Source: Robiginitalea aurantiaca (GTDB lineage: Bacteria; Bacteroidota; Bacteroidia; Flavobacteriales; Flavobacteriaceae). From it: a DNA stretch of 64,000 nt. The notes beneath the pieces are model-generated. The model did not search any database. It worked only from the letters and a program-made list of their open reading frames with translations, and was not told the origin of the DNA. Position numbers and translations under genes: made by a program. Location: the NCBI RefSeq assembly GCF_030380815.1, contig NZ_JAUDUY010000008.1, forward strand, positions 1 through 64,000, read 5' to 3'. Of this stretch, positions 24,062-32,873 are shown piece after piece; positions within the stretch are counted from its first letter, which is position 1; each line of letters begins with the position of its first letter.

Positions 24062-24820
24062 TCAATACTTAATGTTGGCGACGATATTCTGAACGGAAGG
24101 CGCGACATTTCCACCCTTGGGTTCTATGGTGATATACCCCAGGGCCTTTTCCCCATAGGGTAGGGCCATCAATTTGTCCTTGTCTTCTATGTCTTTAAGA
24201 ATACCCAGGTTTACCATGGAACCATTCACCTCCGCCCACATTTGATAACACTGATCTTCCGGAAGCTGAGGTAAATTTCGGACATTGATGTACGACAGTT
24301 TTTTTATGGGGTTCACATAGGCAATTGCCTTGAGTTCGCGAGCTTTCTTGTTTCCATTGACCACATATTTGCGCGTCCCGGGATTATTAAGCACGATAAA
24401 CTGGTTCCGGACATCCTCCAATTGTTCTTTCATATCTGCTTCCAATACCCGAATCTGATCGGTTACCATGGCGTTTTCCTGTTGCAGGTTCTGGTTTTGG
24501 TTCCAGAAGAAAAAGGAGGAGGCTGCAAAAAACAGCGTAGCGATACTGGCGGCGACGGCAAATCGCATAAAGCGTCTGCGACCTGTATGTTGATTGCGAA
24601 TTTGTTGCTGAATCCGCTCCTTTAAGCCATCCGGGGTCTTCAGGGCGTACAAACGGGCGAAAGTCTCGAGATTATCCTCAAGTTCGCGGTAAGTATCCCG
24701 GACTTCCGGATACATTGCGATATAGCGCTCTACCTGATTGGATTCTTCCACAGTAGTGTGTTCCAGCAGGTATTTTTCCAGCAAATCGGACTCCAGAAAA
24801 TCACGTACTTTATCTTTCAT
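24062..24820 (-). CDS. anti-sigma factor, RskA-like
   Basis: A 252-residue protein. The cytoplasmic N-terminal part (MKDKVRDFLESDLLEKYLLEHTTVEESNQVERYIAMYPEV) resembles the anti-sigma domain but has no zinc HxxxCxxC motif. One membrane helix (about 97-118, FAVAASIATLFFAASSFFFW) and a short coiled coil follow. The periplasmic part carries the RskA-type region, with LPQLPEDQCYQMWAEVNGSMVNLGIL. It is expected to hold the sigma factor encoded just upstream at the membrane until a signal arrives. ATG at 24820 forms an ATGA overlap with the sigma gene. Confidence 0.88.
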   Translation of the reverse strand: MKDKVRDFLESDLLEKYLLEHTTVEESNQVERYIAMYPEVRDTYRELEDNLETFARLYALKTPDGLKERIQQQIRNQHTGRRRFMRFAVAASIATLFFAASSFFFWNQNQNLQQENAMVTDQIRVLEADMKEQLEDVRNQFIVLNNPGTRKYVVNGNKKARELKAIAYVNPIKKLSYINVRNLPQLPEDQCYQMWAEVNGSMVNLGILKDIEDKDKLMALPYGEKALGYITIEPKGGNVAPSVQNIVANIKY

Positions 24821-25383
24821 AACCAATGCGATAAACAAATTAATACTACAGAGGCCGCTCCGTATATTTTTTTGAGCTCCCGAAGGCCGATTTTCAACCT
24901 GGACTTTATAGTTCCCAGGGGAATATCGAGCTCTTCACTCGCCTCCTGCTGTGTCATCCCTTCAAAAAAGAGCGCCTCCAGCACAATTTGGTATTTTGGT
25001 TCAATCTTATCGAGCTGCTTGCGCATGTCAATCAGCTCTGGCCGAATGCCCTCCACACCTAGATTATATACGTCGGAAACATCCATTTGGATTTCTTTGT
25101 CAGACTTATTCCCCAGACTGCGGATTTTATCGATGGCCGTATTGCGGGTTATGCGAAACAGCCAGGTAAAGAGTTTGGCTTTTGCCGGATCATAAGTATG
25201 GGACTTATTCCAGATCTTGATGAAGCTCTCCTGTACCACATCCTGAGCGAGATCCGCATTGCGCACAACCTTGAATGCAACTCCGTAAAGCGTATCCCCA
25301 TAGTGTTCATAGAGCAGGGAAATGGCTTTGTCATTGCTCTCCTTAAGCAAATCAACAATATGTTTTTCCAGCAGGGTGCTCAT
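24817..25383 (-). CDS. RNA polymerase ECF-type sigma factor (paired with anti-sigma)
   Basis: A 188-residue sigma factor. Region 2: NDKAISLLYEHYGDTLYGVAFKVVRNADLAQDVVQESFIKIW, then TWLFRITRNTAIDKIRS. Region 4: LFFEGMTQQEASEELDIPLGTIKSRLKIGLRELKKIYG. This matches the SigK-like ECF group found with RskA-type anti-sigma factors. The stop overlaps the anti-sigma start by 4 bases (ATGA). The 5' leader contains an inverted repeat at 25406-25436. Confidence 0.92.
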   Translation of the reverse strand: MSTLLEKHIVDLLKESNDKAISLLYEHYGDTLYGVAFKVVRNADLAQDVVQESFIKIWNKSHTYDPAKAKLFTWLFRITRNTAIDKIRSLGNKSDKEIQMDVSDVYNLGVEGIRPELIDMRKQLDKIEPKYQIVLEALFFEGMTQQEASEELDIPLGTIKSRLKIGLRELKKIYGAASVVLICLSHWL

Positions 25384-25620
25384 CAGTTGGGGAGGTCGCT
25401 AAACATGAAGGAATTCGTTTAAAAAGTTCTCCTTCAAATCGTATTTAGATAAACGCTAAGATAAAGATTAGATTGTTACCACGGTGGCTGTTCTTTCGTG
25501 CATAGAAGTGAAATTGCTGTCCCTCATCCGCACCTCTCGGGCCTTTCCAAGGCCTGAGGTCGATTCCGGAGGCAGTTCCCCCCTGTAATACAGGAAGATC
25601 GCAGGAATTGGCCTTGTGGC
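25384..25620. other. intergenic region with several inverted repeats
   Basis: The region lies between murB (stop) and the sigma gene (start), both leftward. It holds TGAAGGA/TCCTTCA (25406-25412, 25430-25436); a two-part stem ACCTC+GGCCTT / AAGGCC+GAGGT (25532-25560); and CCTGTA-A-TACAGG (25582-25594). None has a T-run, so they are not plain terminators. No TANNTTTG box was found for the sigma gene, and I see no gene here. Confidence 0.5.
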
Positions 25621-26634
25621 CTAAACGATATTAACTTCCGGAACGATGGCAATCCCGTAGGTCTCCTGGACGGTTTGTTGTATCTGGCGTGCCAGCTTCA
25701 GGACCTCCTGGCCACTAGCATTTCCATAATTCACCAGTACAAGTGCCTGTTTCTGGTGCACCCCGGCGTCTCCTTTTCGATACCCTTTAAATCCGCACTT
25801 TTCAATCAACCATCCGGCCGGGACTTTTACCCTTGCTCCTTCTTGCGGGTACCCCGGCAACTCCGGGAAACGTTCTTTCAAAATTGCGTACTGAGCGGTG
25901 GGAATCACGGGATTCTTAAAAAAAGAGCCGCTATTTCCAAGCACCTTCGGATCGGGGAGTTTACTTTGGCGGATGGCAATGACGGCTTTGGCCACATCCC
26001 CGGGAGCAGGTTCGGAAATTCCCATGCGATGGAGTTCTTCCTGAATGGCTCCGTAAGAGGTGGAGAGTCGGTGATTGGTCTGGGTAAGCTTCAGCTCTAC
26101 CGAGGTAATAATGTATTTGCCTTTACCCTCCTGTTTGAAAAAGGAATCCCTGTACCCAAAACTGCAGTCTTCAGCTGTAAACCGGTGAAGGATCCCTGTT
26201 GCCATTTCAACCGCCTCACAGGCGTGAAACACATCCTTCAATTCCACACCATAAGCTCCGATATTCTGAATTGGAGCTGTCCCACATTTGCCAGGGATAA
26301 GGGCGAGATTTTCAAGGCCACCTAGCCCTTTGCCCAGGCTCCAGAGTACAAGTTCATGCCAGTTTTCGCCGGCCATGGCCCGAATAATTGCTGTTTGTCC
26401 ATCCTGGGAAAGGATCTCCTTGCCCTGAATATTTATATAAAGCACCAAAGCCCGGAGGGGGGCGGTCAGCAAAAGGTTGCTGCCCCCACTGAGGATAAAG
26501 AAATCCGGGTGATCCTCAAAACTCAGTGCCTTTAGAAGGGTATCTAAGGAGTCGATTTCAACGAAGGCTTCTGCAGGCAGATCAATGCCAAAAGTATTGT
26601 ATGGCTTTAGTGAGACATCTTTTAGAACCTCCAT
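25621..26634 (-). CDS. murB: UDP-N-acetylmuramate dehydrogenase (UDP-N-acetylenolpyruvylglucosamine reductase)
   Basis: A 337-residue FAD enzyme that reduces UDP-GlcNAc-enolpyruvate to UDP-MurNAc for peptidoglycan. FAD-binding LSGGSNLLLT is at about 48-57, IPGKCGTAPIQNIGAYGVELKD at about 113-134, and the catalytic serine in GNSGSFFKNP at about 233-242. The N-terminal LKPYNTFGID and C-terminal VHQKQALVLVNYGNASG fit the type I enzyme. The start shares one base with the aminotransferase stop (TGATG), so the genes are coupled. Confidence 0.95.
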   Translation of the reverse strand: MEVLKDVSLKPYNTFGIDLPAEAFVEIDSLDTLLKALSFEDHPDFFILSGGSNLLLTAPLRALVLYINIQGKEILSQDGQTAIIRAMAGENWHELVLWSLGKGLGGLENLALIPGKCGTAPIQNIGAYGVELKDVFHACEAVEMATGILHRFTAEDCSFGYRDSFFKQEGKGKYIITSVELKLTQTNHRLSTSYGAIQEELHRMGISEPAPGDVAKAVIAIRQSKLPDPKVLGNSGSFFKNPVIPTAQYAILKERFPELPGYPQEGARVKVPAGWLIEKCGFKGYRKGDAGVHQKQALVLVNYGNASGQEVLKLARQIQQTVQETYGIAIVPEVNIV

Positions 26635-27824
26635 CAGCCCGGGTAGATTTCAAGTGCTTTTCCGAGAATCTGAACGGCTTTCCGCAATTGTTCACGTTCC
26701 AGGACATAGGCAATCCGTACCTCCCGGGTTCCCAATCCCGGAGTAGCGTAAAATCCGGCTGCCGGGGCGACCATAACCGTTGCTCCTTCCCATTGGAATT
26801 CTTCGAGCAGCCATTGGGCGAAATGGTCCGCATCGGCCACAGGGAGTTCAACCATGCAATAAAACGCCCCCTGAGGCCTGGCGATGCGAATACCCTTTAT
26901 TTTCGAAAGGGCTTCGAGCAGAAGGTCACGTCTTGCGGTATACTCCCGAATGACATCATCGAAATAGGATTGCGGAGTGTCCAGGGCAGCTTCACTGGCT
27001 ATCTGTGCCAGGGTAGGGGGAGAGAGGCGTGCCTGGGCAAATTTCAGGCAGACGGCCATCAGATCTTTATTGCGACTTACAATACACCCGATTCGGGCCC
27101 CGCACATACTGTAACGTTTGGAAACGGAATCCACCACCACGGCATGGGCTTCCATTCCGGGTTCCTGCAGAATCGAATAGTGTTCCTTTCCGTCATATGC
27201 GAATTCGCGGTACACTTCATCCGCAATGAGAAACAGGTCATGCTTGCGAACCAGCTCGGACAATTTCTGAACCTCTTCCTGGCTGTAGAGGTACCCTGTA
27301 GGATTCCCGGGGTTGCACAAGAGGATTGCCCGGGTACGCGGAGTGATGTAATCTTCAAAGGACTCTATCGGGGGCAGGGCAAAGTTATCGGAGATATCAG
27401 AGGCCAAAGGAATCACCTTAACCCCATTAGCAACCGAAAATCCGTTGTAATTGGCATAAAAAGGTTCGGGAATGATGATCTCGTCCCCGGGGTCCGCAAT
27501 GCAGCCCATCACAAAGGACAGGGCCTCAGAACCCCCTGTGGTTATCAGGATTTCTTCAGGGGTGACCTCAATACCGTGTTTGCTATAATATTGAGCGAGT
27601 TTTATACGATAACTCTCATTTCCTTCACTTCGGCTGTATTCCAACACCTCAATTGGCGCCTTACGCACGGCGTCAAGTGCGTGAGTCGGTGTTTTGATAT
27701 CGGGCTGGCCGATATTAAGGTGGATGACTTCAACGCCTCTTTTTTTGGCGGCTTCGGCGTAGGGAACCAGCTTGCGAATGGGCGAGGCGGGCATGGAAAG
27801 GCCTTTTTTGGATAAAGCGGGCAT
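26634..27824 (-). CDS. pyridoxal-phosphate aminotransferase, class I (aspartate aminotransferase type)
   Basis: A 396-residue PLP enzyme with HLNIGQPDIKTP (about 34-45), LITTGGSEALSFVMG (about 90), NPGNPTGYLYS (about 174), the Asp of LIADEVYREF (about 200) and the PLP lysine Lys236 in VDSVSKRYSMCGARIG. The set matches the AspC-like Ib subgroup. The amino donor is probably aspartate, but other substrates are possible. Coupled to murB by a one-base overlap. Confidence 0.88.
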   Translation of the reverse strand: MPALSKKGLSMPASPIRKLVPYAEAAKKRGVEVIHLNIGQPDIKTPTHALDAVRKAPIEVLEYSRSEGNESYRIKLAQYYSKHGIEVTPEEILITTGGSEALSFVMGCIADPGDEIIIPEPFYANYNGFSVANGVKVIPLASDISDNFALPPIESFEDYITPRTRAILLCNPGNPTGYLYSQEEVQKLSELVRKHDLFLIADEVYREFAYDGKEHYSILQEPGMEAHAVVVDSVSKRYSMCGARIGCIVSRNKDLMAVCLKFAQARLSPPTLAQIASEAALDTPQSYFDDVIREYTARRDLLLEALSKIKGIRIARPQGAFYCMVELPVADADHFAQWLLEEFQWEGATVMVAPAAGFYATPGLGTREVRIAYVLEREQLRKAVQILGKALEIYPG

Positions 27825-27989
27825 AAGAGATAGTGGTTATTCCACAAAAATGAGAAATCCCATTGGAGTAAGCAACACAAAATATCAGTGGTTCAGTGGA
27901 ACGGTAAAGGACACACTTGATCCAATGGAATGTTAAAAACGGCGGTCGTATCGTTTTTTTTGCTACTTTAAGAGTATAGTAGGCTAATT

Positions 27990-29336
27990 ATGAGGTTTTT
28001 GCGGCAATACAGGCTTTGGGTTTTCACAGCATTTTTGTTTGTGGCCGGGACTGCTGCTGCCCAGTATTACGAACTTCCGGAAGATGAGGAACGTACAAAC
28101 CGCATTCACTTTCAACTGATCAACAATTTAATGGTGATCCCCATGGAAGTCAATGGGGCCTCCCTGAATTTCATTCTGGATTCTGGCGTAAGCAAACCCA
28201 TTCTTTTCAATATTTCGGATCAGGATTCCATTGAATTACGGGATGTGTCCAAGATTACCATTCGCGGTTTGGGGAATGGAGAACCGGTGGATGCCCTGCG
28301 CTCCCTGGGGAATACCTTCAGAATCAATTCGCTCAAGAACCTGAATCAGGAACTCTACGTGGTTTTAAACAAGGAGATGAATTTTTCCTCCAGCCTCGGG
28401 ATTCCTGTCCATGGCATCATAGGTTATGACCTTTTCAGGGATTTCGTAGTGGAAATCAACTACAACAGGCAGTTTATCAGGTTCCACGATCCGCAGACCT
28501 ACCAGTCAAAAAACCGTAAGGATGAGGTCACCCTGCCGCTGACCGTTACTAAAAACAAGGCCTTTCTTCACGGCTCTGTCGTGGTGGATAGTCAGGGTGA
28601 AATCCCGGTCAAACTGCTCATGGATACCGGAAGCAGTGATGCCCTTTGGCTTTTTCCCGATGCGGAAAAAGGGTTGTCAATTCCGGAAAAGCACTATGAG
28701 GATTATCTCGGCAAGGGCCTGAGTGGAACAATCTACGGCAAGAGAACCAAGATACGCCAGGTACGGTTAGGGGATTTTATCCTAAATGATGCCAAAACCG
28801 CATTTCCGGATATGGAGTCCTTTAAACTGGCTACCAACCTGGGGGACCGAAATGGCAGCGCGGGCGGTGAGTTGCTCAAGCGCTTTAATATGATTGTCAA
28901 TTACCCGGGCCAGCAGATTACCCTTTCTAAAAATGCGCTTTTCGATAAACCCTTTCAATTTAATTTGGCAGGGATTGAACTTGAACATGCCGGAATTCGG
29001 TACATAGCGGAACGCATCGCGCATTCCAATGGCTTTGTCCAAAAGGATGAAAGTACGTACAGCAGTGTTCAGATTATGGTTGGCTCCCAGACGCGGTTGA
29101 GCCTGGTTCCTGAAATTGTGGTTTCCGCAATCCGGGCGGGCAGTCCGGCGGAGGAAGTCGGGTTGAGGGAAGGAGATGTAATTCTCGCCGTTAACGGCAA
29201 GCCAGTCCATCGCTATAAGTTACAGGAGGTACTGGAGATGATCAATTACAAAAAGGGCAAGAATATCAGGCTGCTTATTGAACGCTACAATCAGGATTTG
29301 TTATTCTCTTTCGTCCTTCGGGATTTGTTTGAATAA
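27990..29336 (+). CDS. exported aspartyl protease-like protein with PDZ domain
   Basis: A 448-residue protein with a signal peptide ending TAAAQ. Two retropepsin-like motifs are present: FILDSGVSKPI at about 61 and LLMDTGSSDALWL at about 209; a PDZ domain (about 370-440) contains VSAIRAGSPAEEVGLREGDVILAVNG. The DTGS site looks intact, while the first (DSGV) is changed. The fold resembles bacterial clan AA periplasmic proteases; activity is unproven. It has its own transcript and converges with the DUF1573 gene over a shared terminator. Confidence 0.85.
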   Translation: MRFLRQYRLWVFTAFLFVAGTAAAQYYELPEDEERTNRIHFQLINNLMVIPMEVNGASLNFILDSGVSKPILFNISDQDSIELRDVSKITIRGLGNGEPVDALRSLGNTFRINSLKNLNQELYVVLNKEMNFSSSLGIPVHGIIGYDLFRDFVVEINYNRQFIRFHDPQTYQSKNRKDEVTLPLTVTKNKAFLHGSVVVDSQGEIPVKLLMDTGSSDALWLFPDAEKGLSIPEKHYEDYLGKGLSGTIYGKRTKIRQVRLGDFILNDAKTAFPDMESFKLATNLGDRNGSAGGELLKRFNMIVNYPGQQITLSKNALFDKPFQFNLAGIELEHAGIRYIAERIAHSNGFVQKDESTYSSVQIMVGSQTRLSLVPEIVVSAIRAGSPAEEVGLREGDVILAVNGKPVHRYKLQEVLEMINYKKGKNIRLLIERYNQDLLFSFVLRDLFE

Positions 29337-29370
29337 AAAAATCCCCGCGTTTCGGCGAGGATTTTGTTTG
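29335..29370. terminator. bidirectional terminator
   Basis: ATCCCCGC (29341-29348) pairs with GCGAGGAT (29355-29362), with one mismatch. A-run before and T-run after make it act on both strands, between the convergent aspartyl protease and DUF1573 genes. Confidence 0.75.
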
Positions 29371-29386
29371 CTATTGGGTTGGAAAA

Positions 29387-29773
29387 TTATTTTCCGCTCA
29401 TAGGTTTAACGGTTCCCTTGATCTTCAGGATCGTTGTCGGTGTATCCGCATTGGACAAAACCGTTATCGCCTTCCGAATGGGTCCGGGCCGGTTTGTATC
29501 GTATTTTACCTGTATCTCGCCAGTCTCTCCGGGCATGATCGGTCCTTCTGGTTTCTTTGGGATTGTACAACCACAACTGGAGCTTACCTTGCTGATAATC
29601 AAAGGCGCATTTCCGGTATTCTTAAATTCGAATACCCGAACTCCGTCGCTTCCTTTTTCAATTTCACCATAATCCACTGTATCCGTTGTGAATTCGATTT
29701 TAGCAACTTTCTCCTGGGCATTTACCCCCAGGGTCATAAGGCTGATAAAAAGTAGTACTGCCAGATTCTTCAT
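29387..29773 (-). CDS. DUF1573 exported protein
   Basis: A 128-residue protein with a signal peptide ending GVNAQ and a single Ig-like/ASH-type domain. FDYGEI-type opening is TVDYGEIEKGSDGVRVFEFKN, followed by KVSSSCGCTIPKKP, the family's SSCGCT motif, and PGETGEIQVKYDT. DUF1573 is abundant in Bacteroidetes and has no assigned function. ATG at 29773 or 29779 is the start, supported by a promoter at 29797-29827. It is divergent from valS. Confidence 0.88.
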   Translation of the reverse strand: MKNLAVLLFISLMTLGVNAQEKVAKIEFTTDTVDYGEIEKGSDGVRVFEFKNTGNAPLIISKVSSSCGCTIPKKPEGPIMPGETGEIQVKYDTNRPGPIRKAITVLSNADTPTTILKIKGTVKPMSGK

Positions 29774-29796
29774 AGTCATTGATTTTGGGTGAACTT

Positions 29797-29827
29797 CAAA
29801 TGTAACCAAAGCGGTTCCAACATCCAA
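29797..29827 (-). promoter_or_regulatory. Bacteroidetes-type promoter of DUF1573 gene
   Basis: On the minus strand TTG (29827-29825), a 20-base spacer and TACATTTG (29804-29797) match TTG...TANNTTTG. Confidence 0.7.
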
Positions 29828-29834
29828 AATTCTT

Positions 29835-29863
29835 TTGTTATGTAGTAACGTTACTTATTTTTG
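29835..29863 (+). promoter_or_regulatory. probable valS promoter with a 12-bp palindrome in its spacer
   Basis: TTG (29835-29837), an 18-base spacer and TATTTTTG (29856-29863) fit the Bacteroidetes consensus. The perfect palindrome AGTAACGTTACT (29844-29855) fills most of the spacer, a place where a repressor would block polymerase. The leader to the valS ATG would be about 95 bases. Confidence 0.6.
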
Positions 29864-29963
29864 TTTCGTATAAACTTATCCCTTCAAATTGGGGTTCTGA
29901 ACGGTTTTTAACATCTTTGCACCCTCTGGGACAAACCCCTTATTTCAAAAACCATACCACAAC

Positions 29964-32594
29964 ATGGATATCCCTTCAAAATACGATCCACAAAGCGTTG
30001 AGCAAAAATGGTATTCACACTGGATGCAGCATGGGTATTTTTACTCAGAACCGGATCACCGCGAGCCCTATACCATTGTAATTCCCCCGCCCAATGTGAC
30101 CGGGGTGTTGCATATGGGGCATATGCTAAACAATACGCTTCAGGATGTCCTGATCCGCCGTGCGCGCATGCAGGGCCGCAATGCGTGTTGGGTGCCCGGA
30201 ACGGACCATGCCTCCATAGCTACGGAAGCCAAGGTTGTGGCCAAGTTGGCAGCGGAGGGCGTTTCCAAAGCCTCCCTTACAAGGGAGGAGTTCCTTAATC
30301 ACGCCTGGGAGTGGACCCGGGAATACGGAGGTGTCATCCTGGAACAGCTCAAAAAACTGGGGTGTTCCTGTGACTGGAAACGCACCAAGTTTACGATGGA
30401 CCCGGACATGGAGGCCTCGGTTATTTCTGTATTTGTCGATTTGTTCCGGCAGGGATTGATCTACAGGGGGTATCGGATGGTCAACTGGGATCCCCAGGCG
30501 AAAACCACCCTCTCCGATGAAGAGGTCCTCTACGAGGAAAAACAGGGTTTTCTGTATCATATCGCCTATCCGGTAGAAGGTTCAGACGAGAAAGTAGTTA
30601 TTGCAACAACCCGTCCCGAAACCCTGCTCGGTGACACAGCCGTATGTGTAAACCCGGAAGACGAAAGGTATGGACACCTGAAGGGTAAAAAGGTTCGCGT
30701 CCCTATATGTGATCGTGTCGTGCCTGTGATACAGGATTCGTATGTCACTATGGATTTTGGAACGGGATGCCTGAAGATTACCCCTGCCCACGATGAAAAC
30801 GATTACAAAATCGGACAGCAGCACGGCCTGGAAATCATCGATATTTTCAATTCTGATGCGACCCTGAATGAATATGGACTCCACTACAAGGGTATGGATC
30901 GGTTTCAGGCCCGGAAAGCCATGGTAAAAGAACTGGAAGCCGAGGGGTATCTCGTTAAGACAGAAGCATATACAAATAAAATCGGGACCTCTGAGCGCAC
31001 CGGGGCCGTTATTGAACCCAGGCTGTCCGATCAGTGGTTTCTGAAAATGAAAGACCTGGCGCAACCCGCCATGGACGCTGTCCTGGAAAGTGGGGATGTC
31101 AGCCTGGTACCTTCAAAATTTGATAATACCTACAGGCACTGGATGGAAAACATCCGGGATTGGAATATTTCAAGGCAGCTTTGGTGGGGCCAGCGTATCC
31201 CGGCCTATTATTACGGACCCGGAAAGAACCAGTTCGTGGTGGCCGCCACCGTTGAAGAGGCCATTGAATTATCCAGGGCGGAAAGTGGCAACCCCGAACT
31301 GCAACCAGCAGACCTTCGGCAGGACGAAGACGTACTGGATACCTGGTTTTCCTCCTGGTTATGGCCCATCAGTGTCTTTGGGGGCATTCTGGATCCGGAG
31401 AATGAAGAAGTCTCCTATTACTATCCGACAAGTGACCTGGTTACGGCCCCGGATATTTTGTTTTTCTGGGTAGCGCGAATGATTATGGCCGGCTACCATT
31501 TCCGTGGGGAGAAACCCTTTAAAACGGTTTATCTTACCGGATTGGTTCGTGATAAACAAAGGCGTAAAATGTCTAAATCCCTTGGGAATTCCCCTGACGC
31601 TTTGGAACTTATCGCCCAGTACGGGGCAGATGGGGTCCGGGTTGGCCTTCTTCTCAGCGCGCCGGCTGGGAATGACCTGCTTTTTGAAGAGAGTCTCTGT
31701 CAACAGGGTAAGAACTTCTCCAATAAGGTTTGGAATGCGTTTCGCCTGGTCCAGGGCTGGGAAGTTGCTGCCCTTCCTCAACCCGAAGAGGCGCGTCTGG
31801 GAATTAAATGGTACAGGGCTCGTTTTATGAAAACCCTGGATGAAATTGAGGGCCATTACGCGAAATATCGGATATCAGATGCGCTGATGGCCACCTACAG
31901 GCTTATCTGGGACGATTTTTGTTCCTGGTTGCTGGAGAGTGTAAAACCCGCCTATGGGGCTCCAATAGACCGCACTACCTATGAAGAGGTTATTGCGATT
32001 TTTGAGGACAATCTGAAGTTGTTGCATCCTTTTATGCCCTTCCTCAGCGAGGAAATCTGGCAACTTATGGCCGAGCGAAAACCGGAGGAGGCCCTGATCG
32101 TAGCTCCGTGGCCTGAGCAGGCTTCGTTCTCCCAGGAGCTGCTGGATGCGTTTGATTTTGCACGGGAGGTCATCTCAGGGGTTCGGACGATTCGAAAGGA
32201 GAAGCAAATCCCTTTTCGCGAAGGTGTGAGCCTCTACGTTTTGAATGAAGAAAAAACAGACCCTGAATGGGATGTGTTAATTCGCAAACTGACCAACACC
32301 ACAGAAATCCATTATACGGATCAGGCTCCGGAAGGGGCGCTTTCGTTTCGGGTTAAAAGCAACGAGTACTACCTGCCTTTGGAAGGTGTAGTCGACCTGG
32401 GATCGGAAATCGAGAAAATTGAGGAGGAACTCAGCTATACACGGGGCTTCCTGACATCTGTACAGAAAAAACTCTCCAACAAGCGCTTCGTGGAAAACGC
32501 CCCGGAAAAAGTGGTTGCCCTGGAACAGAAGAAAGCCGCCGACGCCCAGGCCAGGATAGAAACCCTGGAAAAAAGCCTGGCGAACCTGAAATAG
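29964..32594 (+). CDS. valS: valine--tRNA ligase
   Basis: An 876-residue class I synthetase. The HIGH signature is HMGH at 50-53 (PPNVTGVLHMGHM), the editing domain contains ATTRPETLLGDTAVCVNP (about 213-230), and KMSKS is at 535-539 (RRKMSKSLGN). The tRNA anticodon-binding region (about 640-780) and a C-terminal coiled coil (about 810-876, EIEKIEEELSYTRGFL) complete the bacterial ValRS layout. A terminator follows 75 bases downstream. Confidence 0.97.
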   Translation: MDIPSKYDPQSVEQKWYSHWMQHGYFYSEPDHREPYTIVIPPPNVTGVLHMGHMLNNTLQDVLIRRARMQGRNACWVPGTDHASIATEAKVVAKLAAEGVSKASLTREEFLNHAWEWTREYGGVILEQLKKLGCSCDWKRTKFTMDPDMEASVISVFVDLFRQGLIYRGYRMVNWDPQAKTTLSDEEVLYEEKQGFLYHIAYPVEGSDEKVVIATTRPETLLGDTAVCVNPEDERYGHLKGKKVRVPICDRVVPVIQDSYVTMDFGTGCLKITPAHDENDYKIGQQHGLEIIDIFNSDATLNEYGLHYKGMDRFQARKAMVKELEAEGYLVKTEAYTNKIGTSERTGAVIEPRLSDQWFLKMKDLAQPAMDAVLESGDVSLVPSKFDNTYRHWMENIRDWNISRQLWWGQRIPAYYYGPGKNQFVVAATVEEAIELSRAESGNPELQPADLRQDEDVLDTWFSSWLWPISVFGGILDPENEEVSYYYPTSDLVTAPDILFFWVARMIMAGYHFRGEKPFKTVYLTGLVRDKQRRKMSKSLGNSPDALELIAQYGADGVRVGLLLSAPAGNDLLFEESLCQQGKNFSNKVWNAFRLVQGWEVAALPQPEEARLGIKWYRARFMKTLDEIEGHYAKYRISDALMATYRLIWDDFCSWLLESVKPAYGAPIDRTTYEEVIAIFEDNLKLLHPFMPFLSEEIWQLMAERKPEEALIVAPWPEQASFSQELLDAFDFAREVISGVRTIRKEKQIPFREGVSLYVLNEEKTDPEWDVLIRKLTNTTEIHYTDQAPEGALSFRVKSNEYYLPLEGVVDLGSEIEKIEEELSYTRGFLTSVQKKLSNKRFVENAPEKVVALEQKKAADAQARIETLEKSLANLK

Positions 32595-32668
32595 CTGGTT
32601 GCCCCCTTCGATTCGGAAAAATGGGGTATGGTCCTTTGGTGAAGCGCAGGCAAAAGAGCTCTGGAATT

Positions 32669-32699
32669 AAAAAAGCCAGTCCTGAGACTGGCTTTTAAA
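32669..32699 (+). terminator. rho-independent terminator after valS
   Basis: AAAAGCCAGTC pairs with GACTGGCTTTT around a 4-base loop (CTGA). The stem is clear and the T-run is part of it. Confidence 0.85.
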
Positions 32700-32725
32700 A
32701 GAATTAACTAAACGTTTCGACCATA

Positions 32726-32745
32726 GATAAAGCTGTACCTTTATC
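32726..32745. repeat. inverted repeat upstream of two-component system
   Basis: GATAAAG (32726-32732), 6 bases, CTTTATC (32739-32745), about 130 bases before the kinase ATG. A second perfect palindrome AGATTAATCT lies near 32810. Both are possible operator sites; there is no direct evidence. Confidence 0.4.
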
Positions 32746-32873
32746 ACTGCTAAAATACCTCAAAGAACCGGACGGGGGGATTAGCTGAAATCAAATAAGG
32801 TTAATAAAAGATTAATCTGTTTAAGAAGGGGTTAATTCCCTGGTTTTGGTGAGAATCATTCCTTTTTTGCACT

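Noticed and set aside
26526-27815. Rightward open frame of 429 codons
   Set aside because: It lies antisense to the aminotransferase, which carries complete PLP motifs; the frame is a by-product of codon use.
29864-29963. T-box or attenuator in the valS leader
   Set aside because: Only a long-range GGGGTT/AACCCC pairing is visible; no T-box sequence, specifier loop or T-run follows.
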